From Massilia phosphatilytica (lineage in GTDB: Bacteria; Pseudomonadota; Gammaproteobacteria; Burkholderiales; Burkholderiaceae_D), in the NCBI RefSeq assembly GCF_002968015.1, contig NZ_PUIP01000013.1, forward strand, positions 124,001 through 188,000: a stretch of 64,000 nt of DNA, given 5' to 3'. The position numbers and the translations under genes are program-made. Below, piece by piece: positions 32,260-41,083 of this stretch (position 1 is its first letter; each line of letters starts with the position of its first letter). Below the pieces are notes generated by a model that saw only the letters and a list, made by a program, of their open reading frames with translations, did not search any database and was not told where the DNA came from.

Positions 32260-34628
32260 TTGTTCAAATCGATCCGGCTGCCCATCACGGCGACGTTCAC
32301 GCCTTGGATCAGGATCGTGCCGTCGGCCTGCAGCACGATCTTGCTGCTGCCAACTTCCAGCGTGATGTCGGTGTTGGCCTTCAGGTGGATGTGCTCCGTC
32401 TGCGACGTCAGCTCGATGTTCTGCTTCGCGGTCTGGTGCAGGTGGGCGTTCTGCGCCACGAGTTCGATATTCGTCTTGGCCGTCGCGTGGATGTAGTCGT
32501 CCTGGGCGGTCAGCTCGATGTTGGTCTTCGCGGTGTCGTGGATGTGACCCGTCTGCGCCGTCGTCACGATGTACTGCTTGACCGTGTTGGTCTGGTAGCC
32601 GGTGCTGACCGTATTGGTCTGGTGCGGCCCGTTGACGACCGTCGCCTGCGTGTTCTGGACGGTCGTGACCATATCCTTCTGCGAGTGGATATTGATCAGC
32701 TCCTTGCCCTTGCTGTCATGGATGACCATCTCGCAGAAGCCGCCGCCGCCTGGCGTGGAGCGGCTCTTGAAACCCATCATGTGGGCGCCGTCCGGCAGGC
32801 CGTAAGGGACCGGCTGGTCGGCATTGAACAACCGTCCCGTGCAGACGGGGCGGTCCGGGTCGCCTTCCAGGTAATCGATGATGACTTCCTGCCCGATGCG
32901 CGGCACGGAAATCGTGCCCCAGCCGCGCCCGGCCCACGGCTGCGAGACGCGGATCCAGCACGAGCTGCGCTCGTCGCGGCGGCCGTAGCGGTCCCAGTGG
33001 AACTGCACCTTGATGCGGCCGTACTGGTCCGTGTGGATCTCCGTGCCCTTCGGGCCGACGACAGTCGCCGTCTGCGGTCCCGGCATGCGCGGCGGCGCGT
33101 GCGCGCGGCGCGGCCGGTAGGGGATCTTGCGGCGGATCGCGGTGAACGTGTTGCGGTAGACGTCGCTCTGGCCGCGCTCGAAATAATTGTTGCGCGCGCT
33201 GACCTGCACCGACAGCACGAGGAAGTCGTTGTCTCCCTCGGTGGCCGGATCGAACCAGTGGTGACCCTGCAGCTTGAACGAGTGTCCGGCGACGAGGCCC
33301 CGGCAGTCGGACGCGCCCGTGAAGACCTTGGCCTGCCACTCCAGCACTTCCAGGCGCTGGCGCGCTTCGCGCTGGCCGTCGTCCTTGTCCTTGTACGAGA
33401 AGGCCGGATTGCCGTCATAGATTTCCATGGCCGGCATGTCGCCCTGCTGCGTCACGGTGGGCAGCTCCACGTACTGCATCGCATTGGGCGCCTTGAAGTC
33501 GAACGTGTTCAGGGCCACCTTCGTCGGCTGCAGGTTGCGCTCGGCCGCGAACGCGGTCACGCTGTCGCGGTCGTGCCAGCGGTTGCCGCCGTTGAATTCG
33601 ACCTCGGCGTGGTCCTGCTGCGGCGGACAGAACGCGCCGGAACGCGAATCGTCGCTGATCACCATCACGTGGCCGTTCGGCTTGTGGTCGAAATAGTAGA
33701 ACAGCCCGTACTTTTCCATCAGCCGGCAGACGAAGTGCTCGTCCGTCTCGTCGTACTGCACGATGTAGGTTTCGGGCCGGTAGGTCTGGCTGACGCGGAA
33801 TTCGTACGTGGCGAGGCCGTTGTAATCGCCCTTGAAAATCGTGTCGAGCACCTCGAGCACGCTCTGGTCCTGGAAGATGCGCGAGTTGACGCGCTGCTTC
33901 AGGTAGCTGAGCCAGGGCACGATCTGCGCGTGATAGAACGCGAAGCCGCCGTCCGAATGGCCGAAGCCGAACGAGTGCACGTAGCCGTTGATGAAATGCT
34001 CGCTGCCGTCGGCCAGTTGCACGCTGACGCTGACGTTCTTCCCCATCAGGTCCTTCAGGTCGATGGCGGCATTTTCCGAGATCAGGCTGAGGTTGAACAC
34101 GAACTGGTCGGACACGGCCGACGAGCCGCTCAGCGACTCGATCAGCAGGGTCTTTTCGCCTTGGAGCGGCGAATAGAAGCGCAGCAGGCGCTTGCCGTCG
34201 TTGAACTTCGCCAGTACGGACGCCACGGCCGACGCGACGTCGTCCTGGCCGGCGGGATCGATGGTGGCCGGCACGTATTGCGGCTCGTTGCCGGCGAAAT
34301 CGCTCACGGCCTGTCCCGCCAGGGGATGTTCTTCGATGGCGAGGTTTTCCGCCGCCGCCGCCGCCGCGCCCTGCGCCAGCGCGGTGGGCTGGGCTGCGCT
34401 TTGTCCCGCATGACCGGCCAGCGTGCCGACATGCTGCGCCAGCGAATGCGCCTGCGACGCGACCTGCAGCGCCTGCGCCAGCTGCGGACTCGCGTGACCG
34501 GCAAGGCCGGCGGCGCCAGACACCAGGGCCGCGGCGCCCGAGCCGGCCTGCAACAGCGCCGCAGTGTCGAGGGCGCTCCCGGCAACGCCGAGCGCCTTGA
34601 TCGGATTATCGAGCGAATCTGATGACAT
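32256..34628 (-). CDS. vgrG: Type VI secretion tip protein VgrG with N-terminal extension and His-repeat needle
   Basis: The protein has 790 residues. Residues 1-135 are an Ala-rich helical extension. From about 140 (LRFYSPLQGEKTLLIESL) the gp27/gp5-like VgrG core runs through YVVQYDETDEHFV-like and TATVVGPKGTEIHTDQYGRIKVQFHWD to a WAGRGWGTISVPRIGQEVIIDYLEGDPD-type OB/gp5 part. The C-terminal spike has four tandem 17-residue repeats (about 693-760) such as TGHIHDTAKTNIELTAQ. AGGAG lies 8 bp before the ATG. This is the first gene of the effector operon; no other T6SS structural genes are in the window. Confidence 0.93.
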   Translation of the reverse strand: MSSDSLDNPIKALGVAGSALDTAALLQAGSGAAALVSGAAGLAGHASPQLAQALQVASQAHSLAQHVGTLAGHAGQSAAQPTALAQGAAAAAAENLAIEEHPLAGQAVSDFAGNEPQYVPATIDPAGQDDVASAVASVLAKFNDGKRLLRFYSPLQGEKTLLIESLSGSSAVSDQFVFNLSLISENAAIDLKDLMGKNVSVSVQLADGSEHFINGYVHSFGFGHSDGGFAFYHAQIVPWLSYLKQRVNSRIFQDQSVLEVLDTIFKGDYNGLATYEFRVSQTYRPETYIVQYDETDEHFVCRLMEKYGLFYYFDHKPNGHVMVISDDSRSGAFCPPQQDHAEVEFNGGNRWHDRDSVTAFAAERNLQPTKVALNTFDFKAPNAMQYVELPTVTQQGDMPAMEIYDGNPAFSYKDKDDGQREARQRLEVLEWQAKVFTGASDCRGLVAGHSFKLQGHHWFDPATEGDNDFLVLSVQVSARNNYFERGQSDVYRNTFTAIRRKIPYRPRRAHAPPRMPGPQTATVVGPKGTEIHTDQYGRIKVQFHWDRYGRRDERSSCWIRVSQPWAGRGWGTISVPRIGQEVIIDYLEGDPDRPVCTGRLFNADQPVPYGLPDGAHMMGFKSRSTPGGGGFCEMVIHDSKGKELINIHSQKDMVTTVQNTQATVVNGPHQTNTVSTGYQTNTVKQYIVTTAQTGHIHDTAKTNIELTAQDDYIHATAKTNIELVAQNAHLHQTAKQNIELTSQTEHIHLKANTDITLEVGSSKIVLQADGTILIQGVNVAVMGSRIDLNK
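32349..32552 (-). repeat. Four tandem 51-bp repeats coding for 17-residue HxH units in VgrG
   Basis: The units read TGHIHDTAKTNIELTAQ, DDYIHATAKTNIELVAQ, NAHLHQTAKQNIELTSQ and TEHIHLKANTDITLEVG. Three have H-x-H and one Y-x-H at the same place. They are in phase with a beta-helix needle. Confidence 0.85.
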
Positions 34629-34766
34629 ATCGCGGCTCCTGCATTTGATGTGTCCTCCGCACGGGGGATTGTTAGATTTATGTTAAATCATGTATATACT
34701 ATCAGAAATTTCCTGTTCGTTAAATCGGCCATTGGCACCGTTCACAATTCATTTCTCCTGAGCACA
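34629..34766. promoter_or_regulatory. AT-rich divergent promoter region between vgrG and rhs
   Basis: This 138-bp gap has a much lower GC content than the flanking genes from about 34670 to 34760. Words such as TATATACTATC (34690s) resemble a -10 element. The vgrG ribosome site is clear, but the rhs ATG at 34767 has none. Control of rhs translation may therefore be weak. Confidence 0.45.
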
Positions 34767-37700
34767 ATGTCTGACTTTCCAAGCAACTGGACCGATCTGA
34801 CGCGCGCACTCGACGTCATGCAGCGCCACTATGCCCAGGCCGGCGCGCAGGCCCGGCTCGACATGGCGCGGCGCGTGCAGCGCTGGTCGAACGAGGCCAG
34901 CGCGACGCTCGGCCGCATCGCCGACGCGGGCGCGGACGTGGCGGGCGTACGCAACGCGCTGGCCGTCCGGCAGGCCATCGATGCGTCGCGGCCGCGCTTC
35001 GTGGAGCTGCTCAGGCAGCAGTTCGCCGGCCTGAACTTCGCGATGATCGTCGACGTGCTGTACGAGGTCATGAAGCAGATGGCGCTGTACCTGGGCGGCG
35101 GCGCCGTGCTCGGTGCGGCCGCGGGCGGCGCGGTGGGCTCGCTGGCGTTCGGCGTGGGCGCCATCCCGGGCGCGGCGGTGGGCGCGCAGGCCGGTGTCGC
35201 GATCGGCGGCGAGATCCTCGTCTGGATGGGCCTCGGCATGCTGGTGATGGACATCGGCAGCACGGTGCCCGACCTGTGCCGGCACTTCGCCCACGGCTTC
35301 GCAACCGCCTGGCACGCCGGCGAATTGCCGGCGGACGCCACGGCCCGGCGCACGGCAATGCTGCGCCAGGCGACGGAATCGTTCGCGCAAGGGCAGATGC
35401 TGCTCGTGAAGGCGATCCTGACGGCGCTGGTGCTGTACCTGTCGCGCGGCCAGGTCCAGAGTTCGCTCCTCGTGCGCAACCTGTCGAAGAGCAGGCTCGG
35501 GCCGAAGTTCGCCGAATGGGTGGGCGAGAACCGCGACAAGCTGATGGCGCATCCGAACCTGCAGCCCAGGATCGCTTCGGCACAAGGGCAGGCCGAAGCG
35601 GGCCGGGGCGCGGCGGCCAAAGCGGCTGCGGAGACGCCGAAGCCGGCCGAGAAACCGTCCGTGATCAAGCGCGGCGAGGCTGAACACCAGCCACCATGCA
35701 AGGTGGTCGGGCAGCCCGTCGACCCGATCCGGGGCAGCAAGGTCCTGCTGGGCGAGCTGGACCTCGACTTCGCGTTACCGGCACCGCTGCCGCTCGTGTG
35801 GCAGCGCACGTACAGTTCGGCCCTGCACCGTGCCGGCTGGCTGGGCCAGGGCTGGGCGCTGCCCATCAGCGACAGCCTGCAGCTCAGCGCCGACGAAGTC
35901 GTCGTGCTGGATGCGTTCGACCGCGGCATCACGTTCTCGCTGCCGCGCATCGGCGACGCGATCTATTCGCCTTCCGAACAGATCACGCTCGCGCGCACGG
36001 GTGACACGACCTTCGAACTGGTCGACAACAACGGGCTGCGCACGCAATTCGCCGTCCTGTACGGCGACAGCACGGCGCGGCTGACCGCCTGGCAGGACGC
36101 GAACGACAACCACGTCCGCATCACGTACGATGCCCGCTGTCTGCCCGTGCGCATCGACGACAGCGCGGGCCACAGCCTGGCCCTCGAGTTTGGCCGGATC
36201 GCCGGCGGCATGCGCCTGCTGGACATGACCCTGATGCCGGCCGAACCGGAAGGCAGCGCGCACACGCTGGTGCGCTACGAGTACGACGACGCGGGCGACC
36301 TGCGGCGCGTGCGCGATCGCGCGGGCGACATCGTGCGCGAGTTCAGCTACCGCAACCACGTCATGGTGGAACACGGCCAGCCGGACGGTCTCGTGTCGCG
36401 CTATGAATACGACGTCGAAGCGCCGGACGGGAAGGTACTGCGCAACTGGACCAACATGGGCCAGTGGTGGGCATTCCGCTATCTCGACAGGGAGACGATC
36501 GTCACCGACCAGCTGGGCCGCACGCAGGCCTACCGGTTCGACGCGCGCGGCCGCCTCGTCGCGCAGGTGGACGCGGCCGGCGGCGTCACGACGCACACGC
36601 TGGACGACAACGGCAACCTGCTCGTGCTGACCGACCCGGCCGGCCGCGCCGTGCGCTACCGCTACGACGAGCGCAGCCGCATCGTTCGCGTCGAGCGGGG
36701 CGGGCGGGGCACCGGCATCGTCTACGACGCGCGCTTCGACAAGCCGGCGCTCATCACCGACGCACTCGGCGCGACGACCGTGCTGCGCTACGACGCGCAG
36801 GGCAATCTGACCAGCGTGACGAACGCTCTGGGCCAGCGCATGGCCTATCAATACGATGACCGCGGCCTGCCGGTGAAGGTGATCGACGCGCGCGGCGGTG
36901 TCAAGGAGCTCGCCTACAACCGCGCGGGCCAGCTGATCCGCTATACGGACTGCTCGGGCAGCACGAGCAGTTTCGACTACGACGAGCAGGGCCGTCTCGT
37001 GCGTGCTTCGGACCCGAACGGCAACGCGAGCGGGTACGCCTACGACGCGCACGGTCGCCTGCAGACGGTGACGCATGCCGACGGCACGACCGAACGCTAC
37101 GAGTACGACAGGCCGGGCCGCCTCGTCGCCCACGTCGACGCGGCCGGCCATCGCACCGCGTATGAACTCGACCGCGACGGCAAGCCGCTGAAACGCATCG
37201 ACGCGCGCGGCGGCGTGCTGGAATACCACTACGACACGGCCCGCCGCATCGCGGAACTGATCAACGAAAACGGCGACGCCCACCGTTTCGTCTACGACGC
37301 ATTGGACCGGCTGGCCGAAGAAACGAGCTTCGATGCCCGCGTGACGCGCTACCGCTACGACGACAGCGGCCTCATCGTCGGCAAGGACGAACTGGGCTGC
37401 GCGCCGCGCACGGAACTGACGCCCATCGCGACGACGTATGTGCGCGATGCGTTGGGACAGTTGACGGAGAAGGTGATCTCGCGCGTGACGGGCGCGGCGC
37501 AGGCCCAGCAGATGCGGCTGCGCTTCGCCTACGACGCGCTAGGGCGCATGACGCAGGCGATCAATGCCGATGCGGCTGTCAGCATGACGTATGACGCGGC
37601 CGGCCAGCTGATCTCGGAGCAGACAGAGGCTGCGGGTGCTTGCGCGGTGCTGCGTCATGCGTACGATGAACTGGGCAATCGCGTGCAGACGACGCTGCCG

Positions 37701-39179
37701 GACGGCCGCGTCCTGAACAACCTGTACTACGGCTCGGGGCACCTGCACCAGGTGAACCTGGACGGCGAGGTCATCACCGACATCGAGCGCGACCGGGCGC
37801 ACCGGATGGTCGCCCGCACGCAGGGGGCGCTCGTCAGCCAGTTCCGGTACGACCCCGTGGGGCGACTGTTGTCGCAGACGGCGGGCGAGGGTGCGTCGAC
37901 CGTCATCGCGCGCAAGTACGAGTACGACGAGGTCGGCAACCTGGTGTCGATCGATGATCAGCGCAATGGCGTGACGCGTTACAGTTACGACCCGATCGGA
38001 CGCATTCTGTCGGCTGTGCAGCCTCAATTGAGCGAGCGCTTTGCGTTCGATCCGGCGCATAACCTGCTCGACACGACGGTGGCGAACGTCGGCCGCGTCG
38101 AGGGCAATCGCATCCGGGTGTATGAGGACAAGCGCTACGACTACGATGCGCATGGCAACGTGGTCGAGAAGCTGGTCGGCAGGCATACGCGGATGCGGTT
38201 CGAGTGGAATCCGGCGCATCAGCTGGTGCGCAGCGTGGTGGCGCGCGGGGCGACCGATACCGCGCAGACGGTCAGCTATGCGTACGATCCGTTCGGGCGG
38301 CGGATTGCGAAGCGGGATGCGTTCGGTGTTACTCGCTTTGTCTGGGATGGAAACCGGCTGCTGTGCGAGCAGCGTGGCAGTCATTCGCGGACGTACGTGT
38401 ACGGCGACGATGCGTTTGTGCCGCTGGCGCGGGTGGACGCGGTCGCGGGGGCGGAGGGCGCGGCGCGGGCCGAGGTGCGGCATTTGCATACGGACAATCT
38501 GGGGACGCCGCGGGAGATGACCGATGCGGATGGGCGGGTCGTGTGGGCTGCGCGGTATCGGGCGTGGGGGAATGTGCTCGAGGTTGTGCATGAAGAGGTT
38601 TCAGTGTCTGACGAGACCGGGGAGGCGCAGCCTGTTCGGTTCCAGGGGCAGTATTACGATAACGAGAGCGGGTTGCATTACAACCGGTTCCGTTACTATG
38701 ATCCGGATATCGGGCGGTTTGTTTCGATTGATCCGATTGGACTAACTGGAGGAATAAATTCCTTTCAATACGCACCCAATCCCGTCGGGTGGGTTGATCC
38801 GCTTGGGTTGGCGAGTTTCGACCCAGGGGTATATGACGCCCATTTCGAAGCACGACTACCGAAAGACATGTATCGTCTGACGGATGCAGAGCACTTCAGT
38901 GAGGGGAATCGGCAGCTTTATTATGCGATCAAAAATGACCCGGCGCTTGCGGCCGCGCTCGAGGCAAGGTATCCCGGAATTTCAGAATACGTTGCTCCCA
39001 CGAGGCTGGGTACGTTTAGGGGTAGAGCGTTTGCCGGGACGACGTGGCACCACCACGGTCAAGTAGGGGGGCTTTTACAGTTAGTTGATAGGGCGGATCA
39101 TGCGTCGCGTCACCTTGACTATCACGCAAACGGCGTTGGTGGACGGAATACATGGGGTGGCGGAACACGTTGTCGTTAA
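34767..39179 (+). CDS. rhs: Rhs-family polymorphic toxin with WHHH nuclease C-terminus
   Basis: The protein has 1470 residues. The first 250 hold helices and a Gly/Ala-rich membrane-like region (about 105-165). DUF6531-type entry is CKVVGQPVDPIRGSK near 310. The YD-repeat shell follows (many YxYDxxGR units), ending at the core-end motif FVSIDPIGL...WVDPLGLA near 1346. The variable toxin (about 1348-1470) contains GTTWHHHGQVGGLLQLVDR (His at 1428-1430), matching HNH-type colicin-like DNase/tRNase domains. No PAAR domain is seen. The codon GC content drops at the toxin junction, a sign of tip exchange. The immunity gene follows after 13 bp. The start is MSDF; an upstream frame extension exists but looks unlikely. 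Confidence 0.88.
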   Translation: MSDFPSNWTDLTRALDVMQRHYAQAGAQARLDMARRVQRWSNEASATLGRIADAGADVAGVRNALAVRQAIDASRPRFVELLRQQFAGLNFAMIVDVLYEVMKQMALYLGGGAVLGAAAGGAVGSLAFGVGAIPGAAVGAQAGVAIGGEILVWMGLGMLVMDIGSTVPDLCRHFAHGFATAWHAGELPADATARRTAMLRQATESFAQGQMLLVKAILTALVLYLSRGQVQSSLLVRNLSKSRLGPKFAEWVGENRDKLMAHPNLQPRIASAQGQAEAGRGAAAKAAAETPKPAEKPSVIKRGEAEHQPPCKVVGQPVDPIRGSKVLLGELDLDFALPAPLPLVWQRTYSSALHRAGWLGQGWALPISDSLQLSADEVVVLDAFDRGITFSLPRIGDAIYSPSEQITLARTGDTTFELVDNNGLRTQFAVLYGDSTARLTAWQDANDNHVRITYDARCLPVRIDDSAGHSLALEFGRIAGGMRLLDMTLMPAEPEGSAHTLVRYEYDDAGDLRRVRDRAGDIVREFSYRNHVMVEHGQPDGLVSRYEYDVEAPDGKVLRNWTNMGQWWAFRYLDRETIVTDQLGRTQAYRFDARGRLVAQVDAAGGVTTHTLDDNGNLLVLTDPAGRAVRYRYDERSRIVRVERGGRGTGIVYDARFDKPALITDALGATTVLRYDAQGNLTSVTNALGQRMAYQYDDRGLPVKVIDARGGVKELAYNRAGQLIRYTDCSGSTSSFDYDEQGRLVRASDPNGNASGYAYDAHGRLQTVTHADGTTERYEYDRPGRLVAHVDAAGHRTAYELDRDGKPLKRIDARGGVLEYHYDTARRIAELINENGDAHRFVYDALDRLAEETSFDARVTRYRYDDSGLIVGKDELGCAPRTELTPIATTYVRDALGQLTEKVISRVTGAAQAQQMRLRFAYDALGRMTQAINADAAVSMTYDAAGQLISEQTEAAGACAVLRHAYDELGNRVQTTLPDGRVLNNLYYGSGHLHQVNLDGEVITDIERDRAHRMVARTQGALVSQFRYDPVGRLLSQTAGEGASTVIARKYEYDEVGNLVSIDDQRNGVTRYSYDPIGRILSAVQPQLSERFAFDPAHNLLDTTVANVGRVEGNRIRVYEDKRYDYDAHGNVVEKLVGRHTRMRFEWNPAHQLVRSVVARGATDTAQTVSYAYDPFGRRIAKRDAFGVTRFVWDGNRLLCEQRGSHSRTYVYGDDAFVPLARVDAVAGAEGAARAEVRHLHTDNLGTPREMTDADGRVVWAARYRAWGNVLEVVHEEVSVSDETGEAQPVRFQGQYYDNESGLHYNRFRYYDPDIGRFVSIDPIGLTGGINSFQYAPNPVGWVDPLGLASFDPGVYDAHFEARLPKDMYRLTDAEHFSEGNRQLYYAIKNDPALAAALEARYPGISEYVAPTRLGTFRGRAFAGTTWHHHGQVGGLLQLVDRADHASRHLDYHANGVGGRNTWGGGTRCR

Positions 39180-39192
39180 TTTCAGAGGTGTG

Positions 39193-39531
39193 ATGAAAAC
39201 CTTTCATTCGATTCAGGAGTTACTTAGTGAGCTCGATGGACTTAATTGGGACTCAGCTCTTTTCATTAATCAAAATTCGTGGGAGGCTGATCCCCTGCGT
39301 GCAGAGATTCTTCTTCTGGAGGGAGATGATGAACTCGAGGACGTTGTTCCAGGGACGCATCTGCCAAAGATTGCAAAAAATAAAGATATGAGGCAGTTTT
39401 TCGATATGGAAACCTTTCGCGATATAGTTAATTTCGAGAGAAAAAGAAACCCAAATGCATCTGTTTCGGACGTTATCTATGCGATTGGTTTCTATCGCGA
39501 AAAAGATGATTTCTACGACCCACAGACATAA
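39193..39531 (+). CDS. Immunity protein for the Rhs WHHH nuclease (predicted)
   Basis: This 112-residue acidic protein (HSIQELLSELDGLNWDSALF, LEGDDELEDVVPGTH) suits binding to a basic nuclease. AGAGGTG lies before the ATG, 13 bp after the rhs stop. It is AT-rich compared with the chromosome, like the toxin tip. The N-terminal pattern recalls small immunity proteins of the DUF7716 type; this naming is tentative. Confidence 0.7.
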   Translation: MKTFHSIQELLSELDGLNWDSALFINQNSWEADPLRAEILLLEGDDELEDVVPGTHLPKIAKNKDMRQFFDMETFRDIVNFERKRNPNASVSDVIYAIGFYREKDDFYDPQT

Positions 39532-39592
39532 CTGACGGGTGAGGGCTCCGTCCGAAACCAGGAGGAGCTTAGCTGCTTCATTGCCGCGACGT

Positions 39593-39609
39593 GTGGCCGC
39601 AACGGCCAC
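39593..39609. terminator. Stem-loop after the Rhs immunity gene
   Basis: GTGGCCG-CAA-CGGCCAC is a perfect 7-bp stem with a 3-nt loop, 62 bp after the immunity stop. There is no T tract, so termination is only possible. Confidence 0.35.
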
Positions 39610-39701
39610 GGTCTGCTGATGGAAACGTGATTCCGTCTATGACGGACGTAGTGCATGTCCAGCGGTTGCCTCCGCGCTTCGCGTAGGACGACTAAAACAA
39701 G

Positions 39702-40029
39702 CTAGGCAACCGGTTCAAACGACGCTCTCGAATGGCCGCGTCCTGAACCACCTGTACTACGCTCGGGGCACCTGCATCAGGTCAACCTGGACGGCCAGGT
39801 AATCGCCGACATCGAGCGCGACCAGGCGCACCTGAATGGCAACCGTTTGCTGTACGAGCAGCGGGCAGTCATTCGCGGAAGTACGTGTATGGCGAGGATG
39901 CGCTCGTGCCGCTGGCGTGGGTGCAAGTTGTCGCTTGCGACGATCGCACGGCGCGCCGAGGTGCGGCATTTGCCTACGGATCATCTTGGGGCGCCGCGCA
40001 AGATGACCGATGCGGGAGGGCGGGGGAGA
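39702..40029 (+). pseudogene. Decayed Rhs core fragment
   Basis: The DNA aligns by eye to two separate pieces of the intact rhs gene: 39702-39840 to about 37671-37810 (LGNRVQTTLPDGRVLNN to IERDRAH), and 39840-40029 to about 38348-38540 (NRLLCEQRG to EMTDADGR). About 540 bp between these are lost and the frame is broken several times. It is a relic of an older Rhs copy or displaced toxin tip; the toxin part is gone. It lies just before an orphan immunity-like gene. Confidence 0.8.
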
Positions 40030-40070
40030 TACATACTCCGCGGACAACGTGACATGAACCGGATCTGCCG

Positions 40071-40337
40071 ATGCGCTATTTTTGTTTCTACTCGGAATCG
40101 TTAACCGGCGAAACAGGCCGATATTATTGCGAAGTCTCCAACGAGGGAGTGGTTACCCGTCAAATGGACGTGTTTGGCTCCACGATCTATTGGGCCGACC
40201 CGCGGCGACAATGCAGTGAAGATTATCCTTTTGCCGATCAGCCGGAATTCGACGAGTCAGACCACGATGGGATGGAGATCGACCAGGAGATATTTGATAA
40301 CATGTGGGCCAAAGGCCAAAAGCAGCTCCCTTCCTGA
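40071..40337 (+). CDS. Orphan immunity-like protein, 88 residues
   Basis: This 88-residue acidic protein (YPFADQPEFDESDHDGMEID) contains a start block MRYFCFYSESLTGETGRYY. It has no signal peptide or known domain. It directly follows the decayed Rhs core, so it is most likely the surviving immunity gene of a lost toxin. The codon use is AT-richer than the chromosome. Confidence 0.55.
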   Translation: MRYFCFYSESLTGETGRYYCEVSNEGVVTRQMDVFGSTIYWADPRRQCSEDYPFADQPEFDESDHDGMEIDQEIFDNMWAKGQKQLPS

Positions 40338-40445
40338 AGTGCAAATGAAAGATCGAGCGCGTCATGCTTGCCATGCGAGTCATCTTGTCGATTGCGAGGG
40401 GTGTCGGGAGAGTTTCACGTCAAAATCGAAAGCGCGTTGCGCATC

Positions 40446-40853
40446 ATGGTCCCGATAAAAATCATCATTCCTGTTTCCGATTACGAGAAGGTCGAGCGTT
40501 ACTACGACGATGTGCTTCGGTTCGAACTGCAGGACGACTTGTTCTTTTTGCCTAACGGCGCGCGCGATGTCGCTCTGAAGCTGATAATAGTCGACGCAGC
40601 TTCACGAGAGACGAGCCCGCCGCGCCGGCATTTTCCTATTTTTGGCTTTTTGATTCCCAGGAATTTTTTGTCATATTGCGACGAGCTGATGTCACGAGGC
40701 GCCGTCTTCGAAGCCGTGATCTCGCACCCGGGCGGCTACTACGCGCGCCTGTCGGATCCTGAAGGAAATCAGTTTGAAATCGAGTGCGAAAATTTTGATG
40801 AAGTAAATGGAGCATTAGACCCTTTTAGTTGGCCCTTTTACCAACGCTATTAA
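40446..40853 (+). CDS. VOC-fold (glyoxalase/bleomycin resistance-like) protein
   Basis: This 135-residue protein has one VOC module: IPVSDYEKVERYYDDVLRF at the start and YYARLSDPEGNQFEIE at the end, with the terminal Glu typical of the metal site. The first metal position is not clearly His, so activity is unsure. The start at 40446 has no strong ribosome site; a longer frame from 40368 is possible. It lies in the toxin-immunity debris and may be a former cargo or immunity gene. Confidence 0.65.
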   Translation: MVPIKIIIPVSDYEKVERYYDDVLRFELQDDLFFLPNGARDVALKLIIVDAASRETSPPRRHFPIFGFLIPRNFLSYCDELMSRGAVFEAVISHPGGYYARLSDPEGNQFEIECENFDEVNGALDPFSWPFYQRY

Positions 40854-40869
40854 GTGCGTCTATCAAAAC

Positions 40870-40887
40870 CTCTGCTTGCCAGCAGAG
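40870..40887. terminator. Stem-loop after the VOC gene
   Basis: CTCTGCT-TGCC-AGCAGAG is a perfect 7-bp stem with a 4-nt loop, 16 bp after the stop. No T tract follows. The rest of the 230-bp gap to 41083 shows nothing clear. Confidence 0.4.
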
Positions 40888-41083
40888 CAACGAGGGCCGT
40901 ACACTGACCTTGCGAACGGCCGGGTTCGGCCAGTAGCGACCGTTGTAGTTTGGTCTGGACCGTCGCGAGCTCTGGTTTCCCTGAGCAGTACATCGCGGCA
41001 TTTAACCCCGAACTGATCCTTGCGTCGTTTAACAATACCGACGGGCTCTCACGCTCGGCTTGGTAACCGATCGGAGACTATGT

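Noticed and set aside
32349..32552. CRISPR-like regular repeats
   Set aside because: The units are coding, in frame in vgrG, 51 bp long without spacers.
32304..34622. 772-codon plus-strand frame over vgrG
   Set aside because: It is a mirror frame of vgrG with no recognisable sequence.
35775..37283. 502-codon minus-strand frame inside rhs
   Set aside because: It is antisense to the YD-repeat region; its apparent pattern comes from the repeats.
27766..39531. Full type VI secretion machine
   Set aside because: Only tip, chaperone, effectors and immunity genes are present. No TssB/C, ClpV, TssM or Hcp sequence was seen, so the machine must be elsewhere.
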